Assembly: GCF_000186865.1 (NCBI RefSeq)
Contig: NW_008705581.1
Coordinates: 522,660-568,270, forward strand
Reading direction: 5' to 3'
From: Aureococcus anophagefferens
Lineage: Eukaryota; Sar; Pelagophyceae; Pelagomonadales; Pelagomonadaceae
Length of the DNA stretch: 45,611 nt
The position numbers and the translations under genes are program-made. The notes beneath the pieces are model-generated. The model saw only the letters and a list, made by a program, of their open reading frames with translations, was not told where the DNA came from and ran no database searches. Shown here piece by piece: positions 25,036 through 33,833 of the stretch. Position 1 is the stretch's first letter; every line of letters begins with the position of its first letter.

Positions 25036-27951
25036 ATGGCAACGCCGTCGCTCGCGCTCGCCGGCGAGCTGGCGACGCTAGACGTCGAGGCGCCGGACCT
25101 CCGCGGCCGCGTCGCGCTGCTCGTCGCGAAGGCGCGCGCCGTCGTCGCCGAGTCGCGCTGCGTGCCCGTGCCACCGCACGCGCTGCTCGCGCCGCCGCCG
25201 CCCGTCGCCGTGCCGCCGCCGGCGCCGCCGGCGCCGAAGCCGCCAAAGGCGAGGGGCCGCAAGGCGGCCGGCCCGGCGCCGGTCCGCGACCCCGTGTCGG
25301 GCAAGTTCAAGTGCGACGCCTGCCCGGCCCTCTTCGACACGTCCGGCGCCCTCAGCGGCCACCGGCGCTTCTGCGACGGCGGCAAGTGGCGCTGCGCCTG
25401 GTGCGAGTGCACGGCGCTCGAGGCCGGCGGCAAGAACCCGGGCCCGGGCGGCGCGGCGACGCTCTGCGGGCCCTGCGGCGGCCGCTACCGCGGCGGCGCG
25501 ACGGGCCCGCCGAAGCGCGACGCCGAGGGCAAGTACCTCTGCGACCACTGCGGGCGGCCCCACGACTCGCTGGGGTCGCTCGCGAGCCACAGCCGGCGCT
25601 GCGACGGCGGGTCGTGGCGCTGCGACTGGTGCAAGTCGACGGACGTCAAGGGCAAGAACCCGGGCCCGCGGGGGCCCGCGACGCTGTGCGGGCCCTGCGG
25701 CGGCCGCTACCGCAGCGGCGCCGACGGCCCGGCGCTCAAGGACGCGGCGACGGGCAAGTACCGCTGCGCGCACTGCCCCGCGCTCTTCGACTCCATCGGC
25801 GCGCTCAGCGGCCACCGGCGCTTCTGCGACGCGGGCTCCTGGCGCTGCGACTGGTGCGAGTGCACGGCCTTGGAGGCCGGCGGCAAGAACCCGGGCCCGC
25901 GCGGCGCGGCGACGCTCTGCGGGCCGTGCGGCGGCCGCTACCGCGGCGGCGCGACGGGCCCGCCGACGAAGACCGCGGACGGCAAGTACCTCTGCGACCA
26001 CTGCGGCCGGTCCCACGACACGCTGGGGTCCCTGGCGAGCCACGCGCGGCGCTGCGACGGCGGCCACTGGCGCTGCGACTGGTGCAAGATCACGGACGTC
26101 AAGGGCAAGAACCCGGGCCCGCGGGGCCCCGCGACGCTCTGCGGGCCCTGCGGGAGCCGCTACCGCGGCGGCGCGACGGGCCCGCCCACGGTCGACGCCG
26201 CGGGCAAGTTCGTCTGCGACGCCTGCGGCCAGAAGTACGACACGCTCGCGGGCCTGAGCGGCCACGCGCGGTTCTGCGTCGGCGGCGTCGTCGACGACGC
26301 GGGCGCGGACGCGGACGTGTGCCCCCTGGGCCTCTGGCTCGCGCCCGCCGCCGGCGACGGCGGCGCCACGGCCGTCTTACCGGAAACCGTCGTCTCGCTC
26401 GGCGACGCGGCGCCGGACGTCGTCGGCGCCGCGCTGAGCACGTGGGATTTCGCGACGTACGTTTGCGCGCGGATCGACGGCGACCCGAAGCCCTGGTCCG
26501 GCGACGACGTCGACGCGGCGCTCGCGGGCGAGGCCTACGTCTGGCTCGGCGCCGGCGACGCCGTCGCCAAGGCCGTGGGCGCCCGGGGCGCCTCGTGGCC
26601 GTCCTACGAGGCGGATTTGACGGAGCGCGGGGGCCGGCCGCGCGGCGCGCTGCACCGCCTCCACGGGACGCTCGTCGCGCTGATCGTCGGCGACGTCGCC
26701 GACGCGCCGGCCCTGCCGCGCACGGCCCACGGCTTCCGCGCGACGAAGGCCGGCGGCGCGGCGGGCAAGCGGAAGCGGGAGGACGACGAGCCCGCAATCG
26801 CGCCGCTGCAGGCGTCCGCGGACGCCGCGGCCGTGCGCGTCGCCGACGCCGTCGAGCTGCTCCGGGAGGCCCAGGGCTCGGGCTGGTACGCAATCTTCGT
26901 CGCCTTCGCGCGCTGCGTGCTCGCGCGGCGGCTCCACGACGCGGCTTCCATGCGCCTCGAGCGCGGCGTCGACGAGAGCGCGGAATTAAGCGACGACCTC
27001 TGGCCCCTGGACGGCGCCGCGGCGCGGGACGCCGCGGCCTACGCGGCGCTCTGGAAGCGGCGCCGGGAGCACGACCACAAGGACCCGTCGCGCCACGAGA
27101 TCGGGGAAGCGGCGGCCGACGAGGCGGCGTGCGCGGCGTGCGAGGCGGCGCTGGCGTGCGCCGGGGTCGACACGGGCGGCGGCGGCGGCGCGCCCTACGA
27201 GGCGCTCGGCGTCGCGGACCGCGTCGGCGTCGGCGCCGCGCTCCGCGACGTGGCGCTGCTCACGGCGGCCGCGCGGACCGACGGTTCACGCGCCGTCGAC
27301 GCGCTGCGGCGCCTCGGCGGCGCGCGGCGCGCGGAGGCGGAAACGCCCCGGGAGCCGCGGCGGCCGCCGGGCGCGCTGCTGGCCGTCTTCGGCGGCGAGC
27401 CCCGCGCGACGAAGCGCGTGGCGCTGGCGCTCGGCGGGTCCCGCGTCGCGCGGCACGTTGTCGACGACGACTCGGACGACGAAGCGGACGACGCGTTGAA
27501 CGGCAAGTACGCGGCGCTCCGGTGCGCCGTCGGCAGCTTCCGCCGGTCGCCCCTGGGCGGCGACGGCGCGGGCCGCACCTACTGGGTCCTCGGCGAGCGC
27601 TGGGACCGCGTCTTCGTCGAGCCCGAGCGGCGGTCCGGCGACCCGTGGCGCGAGGTCGCCGCGCCGGCGGACCTCGACGCGCTCCTCGCGTCCCTCGGCG
27701 ACGGCGCGCTGAAGCGCGTCCTCGGCCGCGTCGAGGGCAAGCTGCGCGGGGCCATGTGTGCGGACCCGATGGCCTGCACGCTCTGCGGCACCGTGCCCGA
27801 CGGCGGGCAGCTCCTGCTCTGCGACGGCGCGGGCGACGGCGAGCCCTGCGCCCAGGAGTGGTGCCTGGCCTGCGCCGGCGTCGCCGACGTCCCCGACGGC
27901 GACTGGTTCTGCGCGAAGCACAAGCCGAGGCCCCGAGAGAAGGAGATCTAG
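25036..27951 (+). CDS. Chromatin-type protein with alternating C2HC and GATA-like zinc fingers, WHIM-like motif and PHD finger
   Basis: The 971-residue protein has a Pro-rich N-terminus, then four tandem units of about 75 residues (89-164, 165-239, 240-315, 316-389) and a half unit (390-417). Each full unit is one C2HC finger (such as CDHC...H...C) followed by a GATA-like finger with WRCDWC, NPGP.G and TLCGPCG.RYR. Units 1 and 3 resemble each other, as do 2 and 4, so a two-unit cassette was duplicated. The C-terminal part holds a WHIM/WSD-like motif (SPLGGDGAGRTYWVLGERWDRV, about 836-858) and a PHD finger (CTLCGTVPDGGQLLLCDG to WFCAKH). PHD plus WHIM suggests histone reading, as in BAZ-type remodelling proteins. 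The combination with a GATA/C2HC array is new to me. Confidence 0.82.
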   Translation: MATPSLALAGELATLDVEAPDLRGRVALLVAKARAVVAESRCVPVPPHALLAPPPPVAVPPPAPPAPKPPKARGRKAAGPAPVRDPVSGKFKCDACPALFDTSGALSGHRRFCDGGKWRCAWCECTALEAGGKNPGPGGAATLCGPCGGRYRGGATGPPKRDAEGKYLCDHCGRPHDSLGSLASHSRRCDGGSWRCDWCKSTDVKGKNPGPRGPATLCGPCGGRYRSGADGPALKDAATGKYRCAHCPALFDSIGALSGHRRFCDAGSWRCDWCECTALEAGGKNPGPRGAATLCGPCGGRYRGGATGPPTKTADGKYLCDHCGRSHDTLGSLASHARRCDGGHWRCDWCKITDVKGKNPGPRGPATLCGPCGSRYRGGATGPPTVDAAGKFVCDACGQKYDTLAGLSGHARFCVGGVVDDAGADADVCPLGLWLAPAAGDGGATAVLPETVVSLGDAAPDVVGAALSTWDFATYVCARIDGDPKPWSGDDVDAALAGEAYVWLGAGDAVAKAVGARGASWPSYEADLTERGGRPRGALHRLHGTLVALIVGDVADAPALPRTAHGFRATKAGGAAGKRKREDDEPAIAPLQASADAAAVRVADAVELLREAQGSGWYAIFVAFARCVLARRLHDAASMRLERGVDESAELSDDLWPLDGAAARDAAAYAALWKRRREHDHKDPSRHEIGEAAADEAACAACEAALACAGVDTGGGGGAPYEALGVADRVGVGAALRDVALLTAAARTDGSRAVDALRRLGGARRAEAETPREPRRPPGALLAVFGGEPRATKRVALALGGSRVARHVVDDDSDDEADDALNGKYAALRCAVGSFRRSPLGGDGAGRTYWVLGERWDRVFVEPERRSGDPWREVAAPADLDALLASLGDGALKRVLGRVEGKLRGAMCADPMACTLCGTVPDGGQLLLCDGAGDGEPCAQEWCLACAGVADVPDGDWFCAKHKPRPREKEI
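25300..26286 (+). repeat. Higher-order tandem repeat encoding the zinc-finger array
   Basis: Units lie at 25300-25527, 25528-25752, 25753-25980 and 25981-26202, with a half unit at 26203-26286. The pair 25300-25752 and the pair 25753-26202 are near copies of each other at DNA level, giving a superperiod of about 450 bases over a basic period of about 225. Confidence 0.85.
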
Positions 27952-28115
27952 GACCTCTTAGCACAGCTCCTTGAATTCAATTCGCTGAAATTGCGCATGC
28001 CGCGGCGCTTTTTGCGCGGCGCGCATGGTTTGTGCGCTAGAGGCAATTTGAGGCGTTTAAACCGGCGCGACACGACCGCGGCGTTTTAAGCGCTTTGAAC
28101 CGCGAACACACCGCC

Positions 28116-28802
28116 ATGGCCGACCCGATCACGGCGCGGCGCCTGAGCGTGGACCTCGAGCGCCTGCTGCCGAAGGTGCTCGAGGCCAAGGACGAGCACC
28201 GCCGCGTGGCCTTCGCGCAGGCCGCCCTCGAAAAGATCGAGGCCTTCGAGTCCGCCGCGGGCGACGACGCCCAGCTCATGGCCAAGGTCGCGACCTACGA
28301 GGAGGCCATGCTGCGCATCATCGCGGCGCTGCGGCCAGCGGACGACGCGCCCGGGGACGCGCCGGCCGCCGCCGCCGCCGCGCCCGCGGACGCGCCGGAG
28401 GACGGCGACGACGACTACAGCCTCCCGTCGGACGACCTCTCGGACGACGGCGCGCCCGCGCCCGCCGCGGCGCCGAAACCGGCGGACACCGCCAAGGTCG
28501 ACGCGGACGAGGCGACGCGGCTGCAGCGGGAGCTGGAATTGATGACGACGCAGATGAAGGCGAGCTCCCTCGCGGTCAACGACAAGCTCAAGCAGCAGAA
28601 CGCGGCCATGGGCAAGCTCGACGACGCGACGGCGGCCAACGAGGAGGCCGTGAAGGCGTCGCGCGCGGCGCTCGACGAGCGGAGCAAGCAGCAGAGCTGG
28701 CAGACGTTCCAGGCCATCGGCGCGCTCGCCGCCGTCGCCGTGTCTTTCGTCGCGACCTACGTCTTCATGTCCATCTTCCCCAAGCACCGCGCGCGGCCCT
28801 AG
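28116..28802 (+). CDS. USE1-like Qc/Qa-type SNARE, tail-anchored
   Basis: The 228-residue protein has a helical N-terminal domain (about 1-75), an acidic Ala/Pro linker and a SNARE-like heptad region from about 130 (LQRELELMTTQMKASSLAVN, then NDKLKQQNAAMGKLDDATAANEEAV). A single C-terminal hydrophobic anchor (FQAIGALAAVAVSFVATYVFM) is followed by a short basic tail. This layout and the SSLAVNDKLKQQN motif fit USE1/SLT1, the SNARE of Golgi-to-ER retrograde fusion. Other Q-SNAREs remain possible. The stop is only six bases from the end of the convergent gene at 28809. Confidence 0.75.
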   Translation: MADPITARRLSVDLERLLPKVLEAKDEHRRVAFAQAALEKIEAFESAAGDDAQLMAKVATYEEAMLRIIAALRPADDAPGDAPAAAAAAPADAPEDGDDDYSLPSDDLSDDGAPAPAAAPKPADTAKVDADEATRLQRELELMTTQMKASSLAVNDKLKQQNAAMGKLDDATAANEEAVKASRAALDERSKQQSWQTFQAIGALAAVAVSFVATYVFMSIFPKHRARP

Positions 28803-28808
28803 ATCTCG

Positions 28809-30878
28809 TTAGCGCGCGTAGGACTTGGCCCACGTCGTGTCGACGTGGGACTGCGGGTCCCACTCGCGGTAGTGCAGGTCGCGCGCCTCGGCGTCGAGGC
28901 CCGCGATGATCTCCTTGTGGCGCAGGATCGACTCGCGCGCGCGGCGCGTCGTCTTGTTCGCCTCGGCCTCGTGGCGGAGCTCCTCCGCGAGCTTCCCGTT
29001 CTCGGCCGCGCGGCGGCCGTCGCCCTTGCGGAGCGGGCGGTAGCCCCGGTCGCGCATGCGCTCCACGCGCGCGCGGCGCGCGGCCTCCGCCGCGCGGGAC
29101 TCCGGCGACGCGCAGCCGCCCAGGCGCGCCTCCTCGTCCGTGGCGACGCGCAGCGACGCGAGCCGCAGGCGCTCGGCCTCGCGCTCGCCCTCGAGGCGCA
29201 GGCGCTCGCGGTCCGCCGCGTCCCGGATCGCGGCGGCCGCCGCCGTCGCCGCCGCCGCGCGGTCCTCGTCCGCCGCGGCCTTGGCCTCGCGCGTTCGCGC
29301 GGCGACGGCCGCGCGGTCCCGCTCCTCCTCGAGGAGCAAGCGCTCGGCCTCGAGCCGGTCCGCCTCGCGCCGGCCCTCCTCGCGGAGCCGCGCGTCCGCC
29401 GCGCGCCGCGCCGCCGCCGCTCGTTTCTGTCGGTCGTCCTCGGCCTTGAGCCGCGCGGCCTCGGCCTCGTTGTCGCGGCGCAGCGCGGCGGCCTCCTCGA
29501 GGAGTTTCTCGGCCTCCGCGCGGTCGCGGTCGGCCTCGCGCCGCTGCGCGGCCGCGGCCATGTCGCGCTGGAGGTCGCGCGCGGCGGCGGCGACGGCCGC
29601 GGCCTCGGCGGCCGCGCGCCGCGCGGCCTCCTCCTCCAAGCGCTCGCGCTCCGCGTCGAGGAACGCGCGCTCCCGGCGGGCCCGTTCGAGCGCGAGGTCG
29701 TCGAGGCGCGCGGCCTCGGCCTCGGCCTCGGCCTCGGCGTCCAACGCGGCCCGGCGCCGGGCCTCGGCCTCCAGAGCTTCGCCGCGCCGCCGCTCGGCCT
29801 CGGCGTCCTCCCGCGCGCGCTCCTCGGCGTCCTCGTCCCGTTTCCGCCCCTCGGACTCGGCGAGCAGCGCCCGCAGGCGGCTCGCGTCGCCGGAGATCTC
29901 GCCGAAGATGCGCAGCGCCTCGACGTTGTAGGCGAAGAACTCGACCTCGCCGTCGCTGCTTGTAGGCAGCGGGAAGAGGTCCTCGTCGGGCGGCCGCGGC
30001 GGCCGCGTCCGCCGAGCTTTTGGAAGGTCGCGTTGCGTCGCCTCGAGCTTGCGCAGGCACGCCTTGGCGTGGATCCTGAGCGACGCCGTGCCGAACTCGC
30101 GGCCGCAGAGGTGGCAGTAGACCTGCTTCGGCTTCGTGAAGGCCTTGCCCTTTGTCGTCCGACGGATCGACGGGTCGAGGTCGAGGTGGTCGAGCTGCGT
30201 CGGGTTCAGGTGCGGGTGCGCGGCGTCGACGAGCGACCGGCGGCGCTCGGGCGGCGCCGGCGCGACGTCGCCGAGCTCGACGCCGCCGCGGGCCGCGCGC
30301 TCGATCGTCGCGGGCGCGGGCTCGGGCTCGGGCTCCGGGTCGGGCCGCGGCTCCGCGCGGTAGCCGCGGAACGCGGAGTGGTCCTCGGCGACGCGGCCGC
30401 CGAAGGCGCCGCTCCGCTGCGTGACGTCGACGGCGACGTCTTCCTCGTCGACCAAGACCGAGCGGCCCTCGGCGACGCGGCCGCCGAAGGCGCCGCTCCG
30501 CTGCGTGATGTCGACGGCGATGTCTTCCTCGTTGACCAAGAACTCGCCTCCGACCGGCGCGGGCGGCGGCGCGCCGCGCCCGAAGTCCTCCTCGGCGGGC
30601 GGCGCGGCCGGCGGCGCCTCGGGCTCCGAGAACACCTCGGGCGCGGGCACCTCCTGCTCCGGGTCCGGCTCGGGCGCGGGCACCGTGAGGGCGTAGGGCG
30701 GCTCCCAGCGCGACTCGCCCGTCTCGACGTGGTAATAATACGTATGGCCCGCGTCGTCGATCTGCGCCGTCCAGTGCAGCGCCAGCGCCGGCCGCTCCCA
30801 GGTCGACTCGTTGAGGCTCGGGCTGTACCAGTAGGGCTGCTGGTGCGTCGGATCGACGGCCTCGATCCAGTCGCCCAT
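28809..30878 (-). CDS. Double WW-domain protein with zinc finger and long coiled coil
   Basis: The 689-residue protein begins with two WW domains (WIEAVDPTHQQPYWYS...STWERP and WTAQIDDAGHTYYYHV...SRWEPP, residues 4-65), which bind Pro-rich ligands. A Pro/Glu-rich linker contains two copies of a 28-residue repeat with ITQRSGAFGGRVAE. At about 255 there is a C2HC finger (CHLCGREFGTASLRIHAKAC). The second half, from about 320, is one long Glu/Arg/Ala-rich coiled coil, ending with REWDPQSHVDTTWAKSYAR. It may be a scaffold or cytoskeletal adaptor; no named family was recognised. Start ATG at 30878. Confidence 0.78.
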   Translation of the reverse strand: MGDWIEAVDPTHQQPYWYSPSLNESTWERPALALHWTAQIDDAGHTYYYHVETGESRWEPPYALTVPAPEPDPEQEVPAPEVFSEPEAPPAAPPAEEDFGRGAPPPAPVGGEFLVNEEDIAVDITQRSGAFGGRVAEGRSVLVDEEDVAVDVTQRSGAFGGRVAEDHSAFRGYRAEPRPDPEPEPEPAPATIERAARGGVELGDVAPAPPERRRSLVDAAHPHLNPTQLDHLDLDPSIRRTTKGKAFTKPKQVYCHLCGREFGTASLRIHAKACLRKLEATQRDLPKARRTRPPRPPDEDLFPLPTSSDGEVEFFAYNVEALRIFGEISGDASRLRALLAESEGRKRDEDAEERAREDAEAERRRGEALEAEARRRAALDAEAEAEAEAARLDDLALERARRERAFLDAERERLEEEAARRAAAEAAAVAAAARDLQRDMAAAAQRREADRDRAEAEKLLEEAAALRRDNEAEAARLKAEDDRQKRAAAARRAADARLREEGRREADRLEAERLLLEEERDRAAVAARTREAKAAADEDRAAAATAAAAAIRDAADRERLRLEGEREAERLRLASLRVATDEEARLGGCASPESRAAEAARRARVERMRDRGYRPLRKGDGRRAAENGKLAEELRHEAEANKTTRRARESILRHKEIIAGLDAEARDLHYREWDPQSHVDTTWAKSYAR
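30383..30550 (+). repeat. Two tandem 84-bp units inside the WW-protein gene
   Basis: The units 30383-30466 and 30467-30550 both contain CCTCGGCGACGCGGCC, CGAAGGCGCCGCTCCGCTGC and TCTTCCTCG. The period is 84 bases, so the protein repeat is 28 residues and the frame is kept. Confidence 0.8.
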
Positions 30879-30978
30879 GGTTGGTTGAGAGAGCGGGCTG
30901 CCCCGTCTCAGTGTTGGACCATCGTTCTCTGCGGACGAAGATGTTTAACTGCAGCGTCGACCTCGTCGACTGAAACAT

Positions 30979-31089
30979 CGGGCATCTACCTCGAGCTGCC
31001 CGAGCGTGCCGCAACGCGATGCGCGTCGGCCTCATCGTGTGAACATAGGGCATACTTAGGGCTGCCCGAAGCGTGCCTGCAACGCGATG
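30979..31089 (+). repeat. Tandem duplication of a gene 5' end, with a short uORF
   Basis: Copies at 30979-31021 and 31047-31089 share GGGCAT, GCTGCCCGA, GCGTGCC and GCAACGCGATG. The second copy holds the real ATG (31087). In the first, ATG at 31019 opens a seven-residue reading MRVGLIV with a stop at 31040-31042. This parallels the 5' duplication at 10880-11032. Confidence 0.75.
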
Positions 31090-32743
31090 AGCGGCAAAGC
31101 GGGCGTCGAGCTCGCGAAGAGCATGTCGGAGCCGAGCGGCGTGGTGGCGGTCGGCGGCGGCGAGCCGGCGGCGAGCGGCGTGGCGGCCGGCGGCGGCGAG
31201 TCGGCGGCGAGCGGCGCGGAGGGGACGATGGAGAGCTTCTTCTTCCAGATGTGCGCGACGCAGAAGGCGCTCGTGGGCGCCGCCGAGGCCGTCGAGGAGG
31301 AGGCGCTGAGCGCCGAGGAGATAGTGCGGCGGCGCGGCGAGCGGCGGAAGAAGATCACGGCCAAGGCGGAGGCGGCCATGGCGCGCTTCGCGTCCCTGAG
31401 CGACGCGGAGAAGTCGGAGCCGCAGAACCAGGGCGACCTCGAGCTGTACAGCGACGAGAACATGGCGCTCCGCGAGGCGCTCCGCGACGACGCGGGCGTC
31501 TGCCGGGCCCTGGACCGCTGGTGGCGCGGCGCCGTCGCGCACGACGACCGCGACAAGAACGCGAGCCTCGACCGGCGCGAGTACGGGGCCTTTTACGCGC
31601 GGCTCCTCAAGCTCGCGGACCCGGGCGACGAGCTCGAGGCCGGCGAGATCGCGGCGGCGCTGGAGGCCGACTTCAAGGCCGACGCGGGCGACGACGGCAA
31701 GGTGACGCGCGACGAGTTCTGCAACAGCGTCTTCGAGCTCGCGGACCAGTGGACGTCGACCACGGACGCGGAGGAGTACCTGAGCTTCCTCGACGTCGGC
31801 TACCGCCAGGTCTTCCAGGTGCGAATCGGCGTCCGGCGGCCGCGACGACTTTCGAGAGATTCTGACCGCGAAAACCACGAAAACTCGTTACCAGGCCCTC
31901 GACGACGCCGACGCGCTGCGCTTCCCGGACGAGTGGGCGCATCTTCTCGGGTCGGCGACGCAGCTCACGCCCATGCCGAAAAACGCGGCGACGGAGCTGT
32001 GCGTCCACTGCCTCGCGCTCCACGCCAAAACGGGCGCCGACGAGTCCCTCGCGGCCCTCGCCGCCAAGGAGCTGCGGGCGCGGGTCCGGGGCCCCGAGAA
32101 GAAGAAGGACAAGCTCCACCGCAAGGCCGTGACGGCGTTCGCCAAGGCCCTCGGCGCCGCCGCGGCCGTCGACGACGCGACGCGCGACGACCTGCTGCTC
32201 CTCTTCGCGCGCCTCGCGGGCTGTTATACTCGAAGCGGCCGAGTGAAGGCCTTCCCGCCGGAGGGCGCGCGCTTCGTCGCCAAGGCCCTCGCCGAGGGCC
32301 TCCAGCCCCTCAACGCGGAGACGTCCGCGACGCTCCCCTCGCGCGTCAAGGCGCCCACGCAAAAGCGCGTCGCGTCCGGATCCTTGAGCGGGCTCGTCGG
32401 CTACGTCGGCCTCTCGCCCTGCACCACGTGGCTCCGGAAGGCCGTCTATAAGGCCGCGGCCGCGAAGAGCCCCGCGCTCCGGAGCGCCGCGGAGCAGATC
32501 CTCGCCAAGCTCGCGATCCCCGTCGCCGCGGTCCTCGCCGCGGCGAACGCGCCCTCCGACGGCGCCCTCGACGGCGACCTCAAGGTCGCGGAGCTCATCC
32601 TCACCGAGGACGTCCTCCTCGTCGTCGCCAACCTCTGGCACGCGACGCACTGGGACGTCCTCGAGAACACGGCCCTCGCGGCCGCCAACGACGCCGCGCA
32701 AAAGGCCCGGCGCGCCACCGAGCGCGCGGCGTCCGAAGCGTAG
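31087..32743 (+). CDS. EF-hand protein with one ordinary intron, unknown family
   Basis: The exons are 31087-31818 and 31895-32743, together 526 residues. The first 45 residues are Gly/Ala/Ser/Val-rich with a near repeat of GGGE.AASG. An EF-hand-like loop is DDRDKNASLDRREY (about 155-168) and a second is DAGDDGKVTRDEF (about 199-211). The C-terminal half is helical, with a Lys/Glu patch (RGPEKKKDKLHRK) and no recognised domain. The intron at 31819-31894 is required to join the two frames. Calcium binding is likely; the role is unknown. No introner is present. Confidence 0.75.
31819..31894 (+). other. Ordinary 76-nt spliceosomal intron (GT-AG)
   Basis: The donor CAG|GTGCGA and acceptor TTACCAG|GCC are canonical. 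A good branch-point candidate CTGAC is at 31862-31866, about 30 bases before the acceptor. It joins phase 0 frames. It has no inverted repeats, target duplication or introner core, so it is an older or ordinary intron and a useful contrast to the introners. Confidence 0.85.
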
Positions 32744-32764
32744 GAACGTCTCCGCGGATTACCC

Positions 32765-33607
32765 TCAGTCCTCCGACGCGGGGAAGATGATCCGCAGGGC
32801 GAGCTGGGCGAGGCCGAGGGCGAGGCCCGCGATGTTCGGGCCGTAGACGTAGACGTCCTTCGCCGCCCAGAGGCCGTAGGCGGCCCACAGGCTGCAGTTC
32901 GCGACTTGTGCGAAGGTGAATGCGGCGAGGATCGACGCCGAATTGCGCTGCCGGATAACCTTGGCGATCGTCGACAGCGGCGACCCGAACAGAATCACGC
33001 AGAACGCCGACGCGTAGAGCCCGAGGATCTGCGACCGCGCGACGGGACTCAGTCCCGCGAAGATCATGTAGGACCACATGAGCAGGTTCGCGACCGTGCC
33101 CGCGACGAGCGTCCATTGGACTTGCCCGAGCTGGGCGTTGCCCTTCATGAGGGGCAGCATCAGGACCGTGCTGAGCATCGCGGCGACGTTCCCCGGCAGA
33201 TTCGAGATGAGCACGAAGGGGTTCTTGACGCTGAGGCTGTATTGCACCCAGGCCATGGTGCTCAGCACGACGAAGGCCGTGGGCAGCGGGTTGAGCTCGC
33301 CGAGGCTGCCCTGTTTCGTTCGCTTGATCACGGCGGGCAGCGAGGCGGCGTACAAAGCCGTGCTCGTGAAGATGCCTACCAGGTGCGTCGATAACGATTT
33401 TTCATCGTTTTCCCGGTCAAAAACCTCTCGGAAATCGGCCACGGGACGCTGGAAGATGCCAAGAGTTGGGGCTACCGTGCCCAGGAGCGCCGCCGCGCCG
33501 CCGTTCATGACAGTCGCGTGCTTCGCGCTTCTCCGCGGGCCGGCGGGCAGCCGGCGTGCAGGCGCGACGAGCGCGGACGCGCCCAGGAAGAGGCTGATGA
33601 GCATCAT
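32765..33607 (-). CDS. SWEET-type sugar transporter with plastid-like presequence
   Basis: The 280-residue protein shows two MtN3/saliva-type triple-helix repeats. The first has PLPTAFVVLSTMAWVQYSL and NPFVLISNLPG. The second has FGSPLSTIAKVIRQRNSASI, WAAYGLWAAKDVYVYGPN and LGLAQLALRIIF, which carry the usual SWEET Pro, Trp and Asn positions. SWEETs facilitate passive sugar movement across membranes. Upstream is a presequence MMLISLFLGASALVAPARRLP, similar to heterokont signal-plus-transit leaders with an ASAFAP-type motif. This hints at a plastid envelope location. The start is at 33607 or 33604. CGTTGCAG lies 18 bases upstream on the minus strand. Confidence 0.85.
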   Translation of the reverse strand: MMLISLFLGASALVAPARRLPAGPRRSAKHATVMNGGAAALLGTVAPTLGIFQRPVADFREVFDRENDEKSLSTHLVGIFTSTALYAASLPAVIKRTKQGSLGELNPLPTAFVVLSTMAWVQYSLSVKNPFVLISNLPGNVAAMLSTVLMLPLMKGNAQLGQVQWTLVAGTVANLLMWSYMIFAGLSPVARSQILGLYASAFCVILFGSPLSTIAKVIRQRNSASILAAFTFAQVANCSLWAAYGLWAAKDVYVYGPNIAGLALGLAQLALRIIFPASED

Positions 33608-33833
33608 CGCTTCGATATTCTGGAGCTGCAACGCGATTGTTGACCAAGTTATTGAAGGGGGTGCACACCCGAGGATCCCGCCCGGAGGCTCAACTGGAGG
33701 CTCAGACGGATTGTTGACCCTATCGAGCAGTGCCGTTGCACACACAGCTGATTGGCCAGCAAATCACAGACGTCGACGCTGGTCATCCCGAAGGACACAG
33801 CCGCGGGAGCAGGCGCGCGGTGCCCGAGCCACG
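33608..33833. promoter_or_regulatory. Divergent promoter region of 226 bases
   Basis: The region lies between the SWEET start (33607, minus) and the P450 start (33834, plus). It contains CGTTGCAG on the minus strand (33626-33633) close to the SWEET start and GTTGCACACA on the plus strand near 33734. No other structure was recognised. Confidence 0.4.

Noticed and set aside
28765..31878. A 1037-codon open frame on the minus strand, and similar very long frames such as 15279-18317 on the plus strand
   Set aside because: These are Arg/Pro/Ala-rich shadow frames produced by extreme GC content. They show no domains, while the overlapping frames encode recognisable proteins.
31819..31894. The 76-nt intron as a worn-down introner
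   Set aside because: It lacks terminal inverted repeats, target duplication and core, and it has a normal GT donor and branch point.
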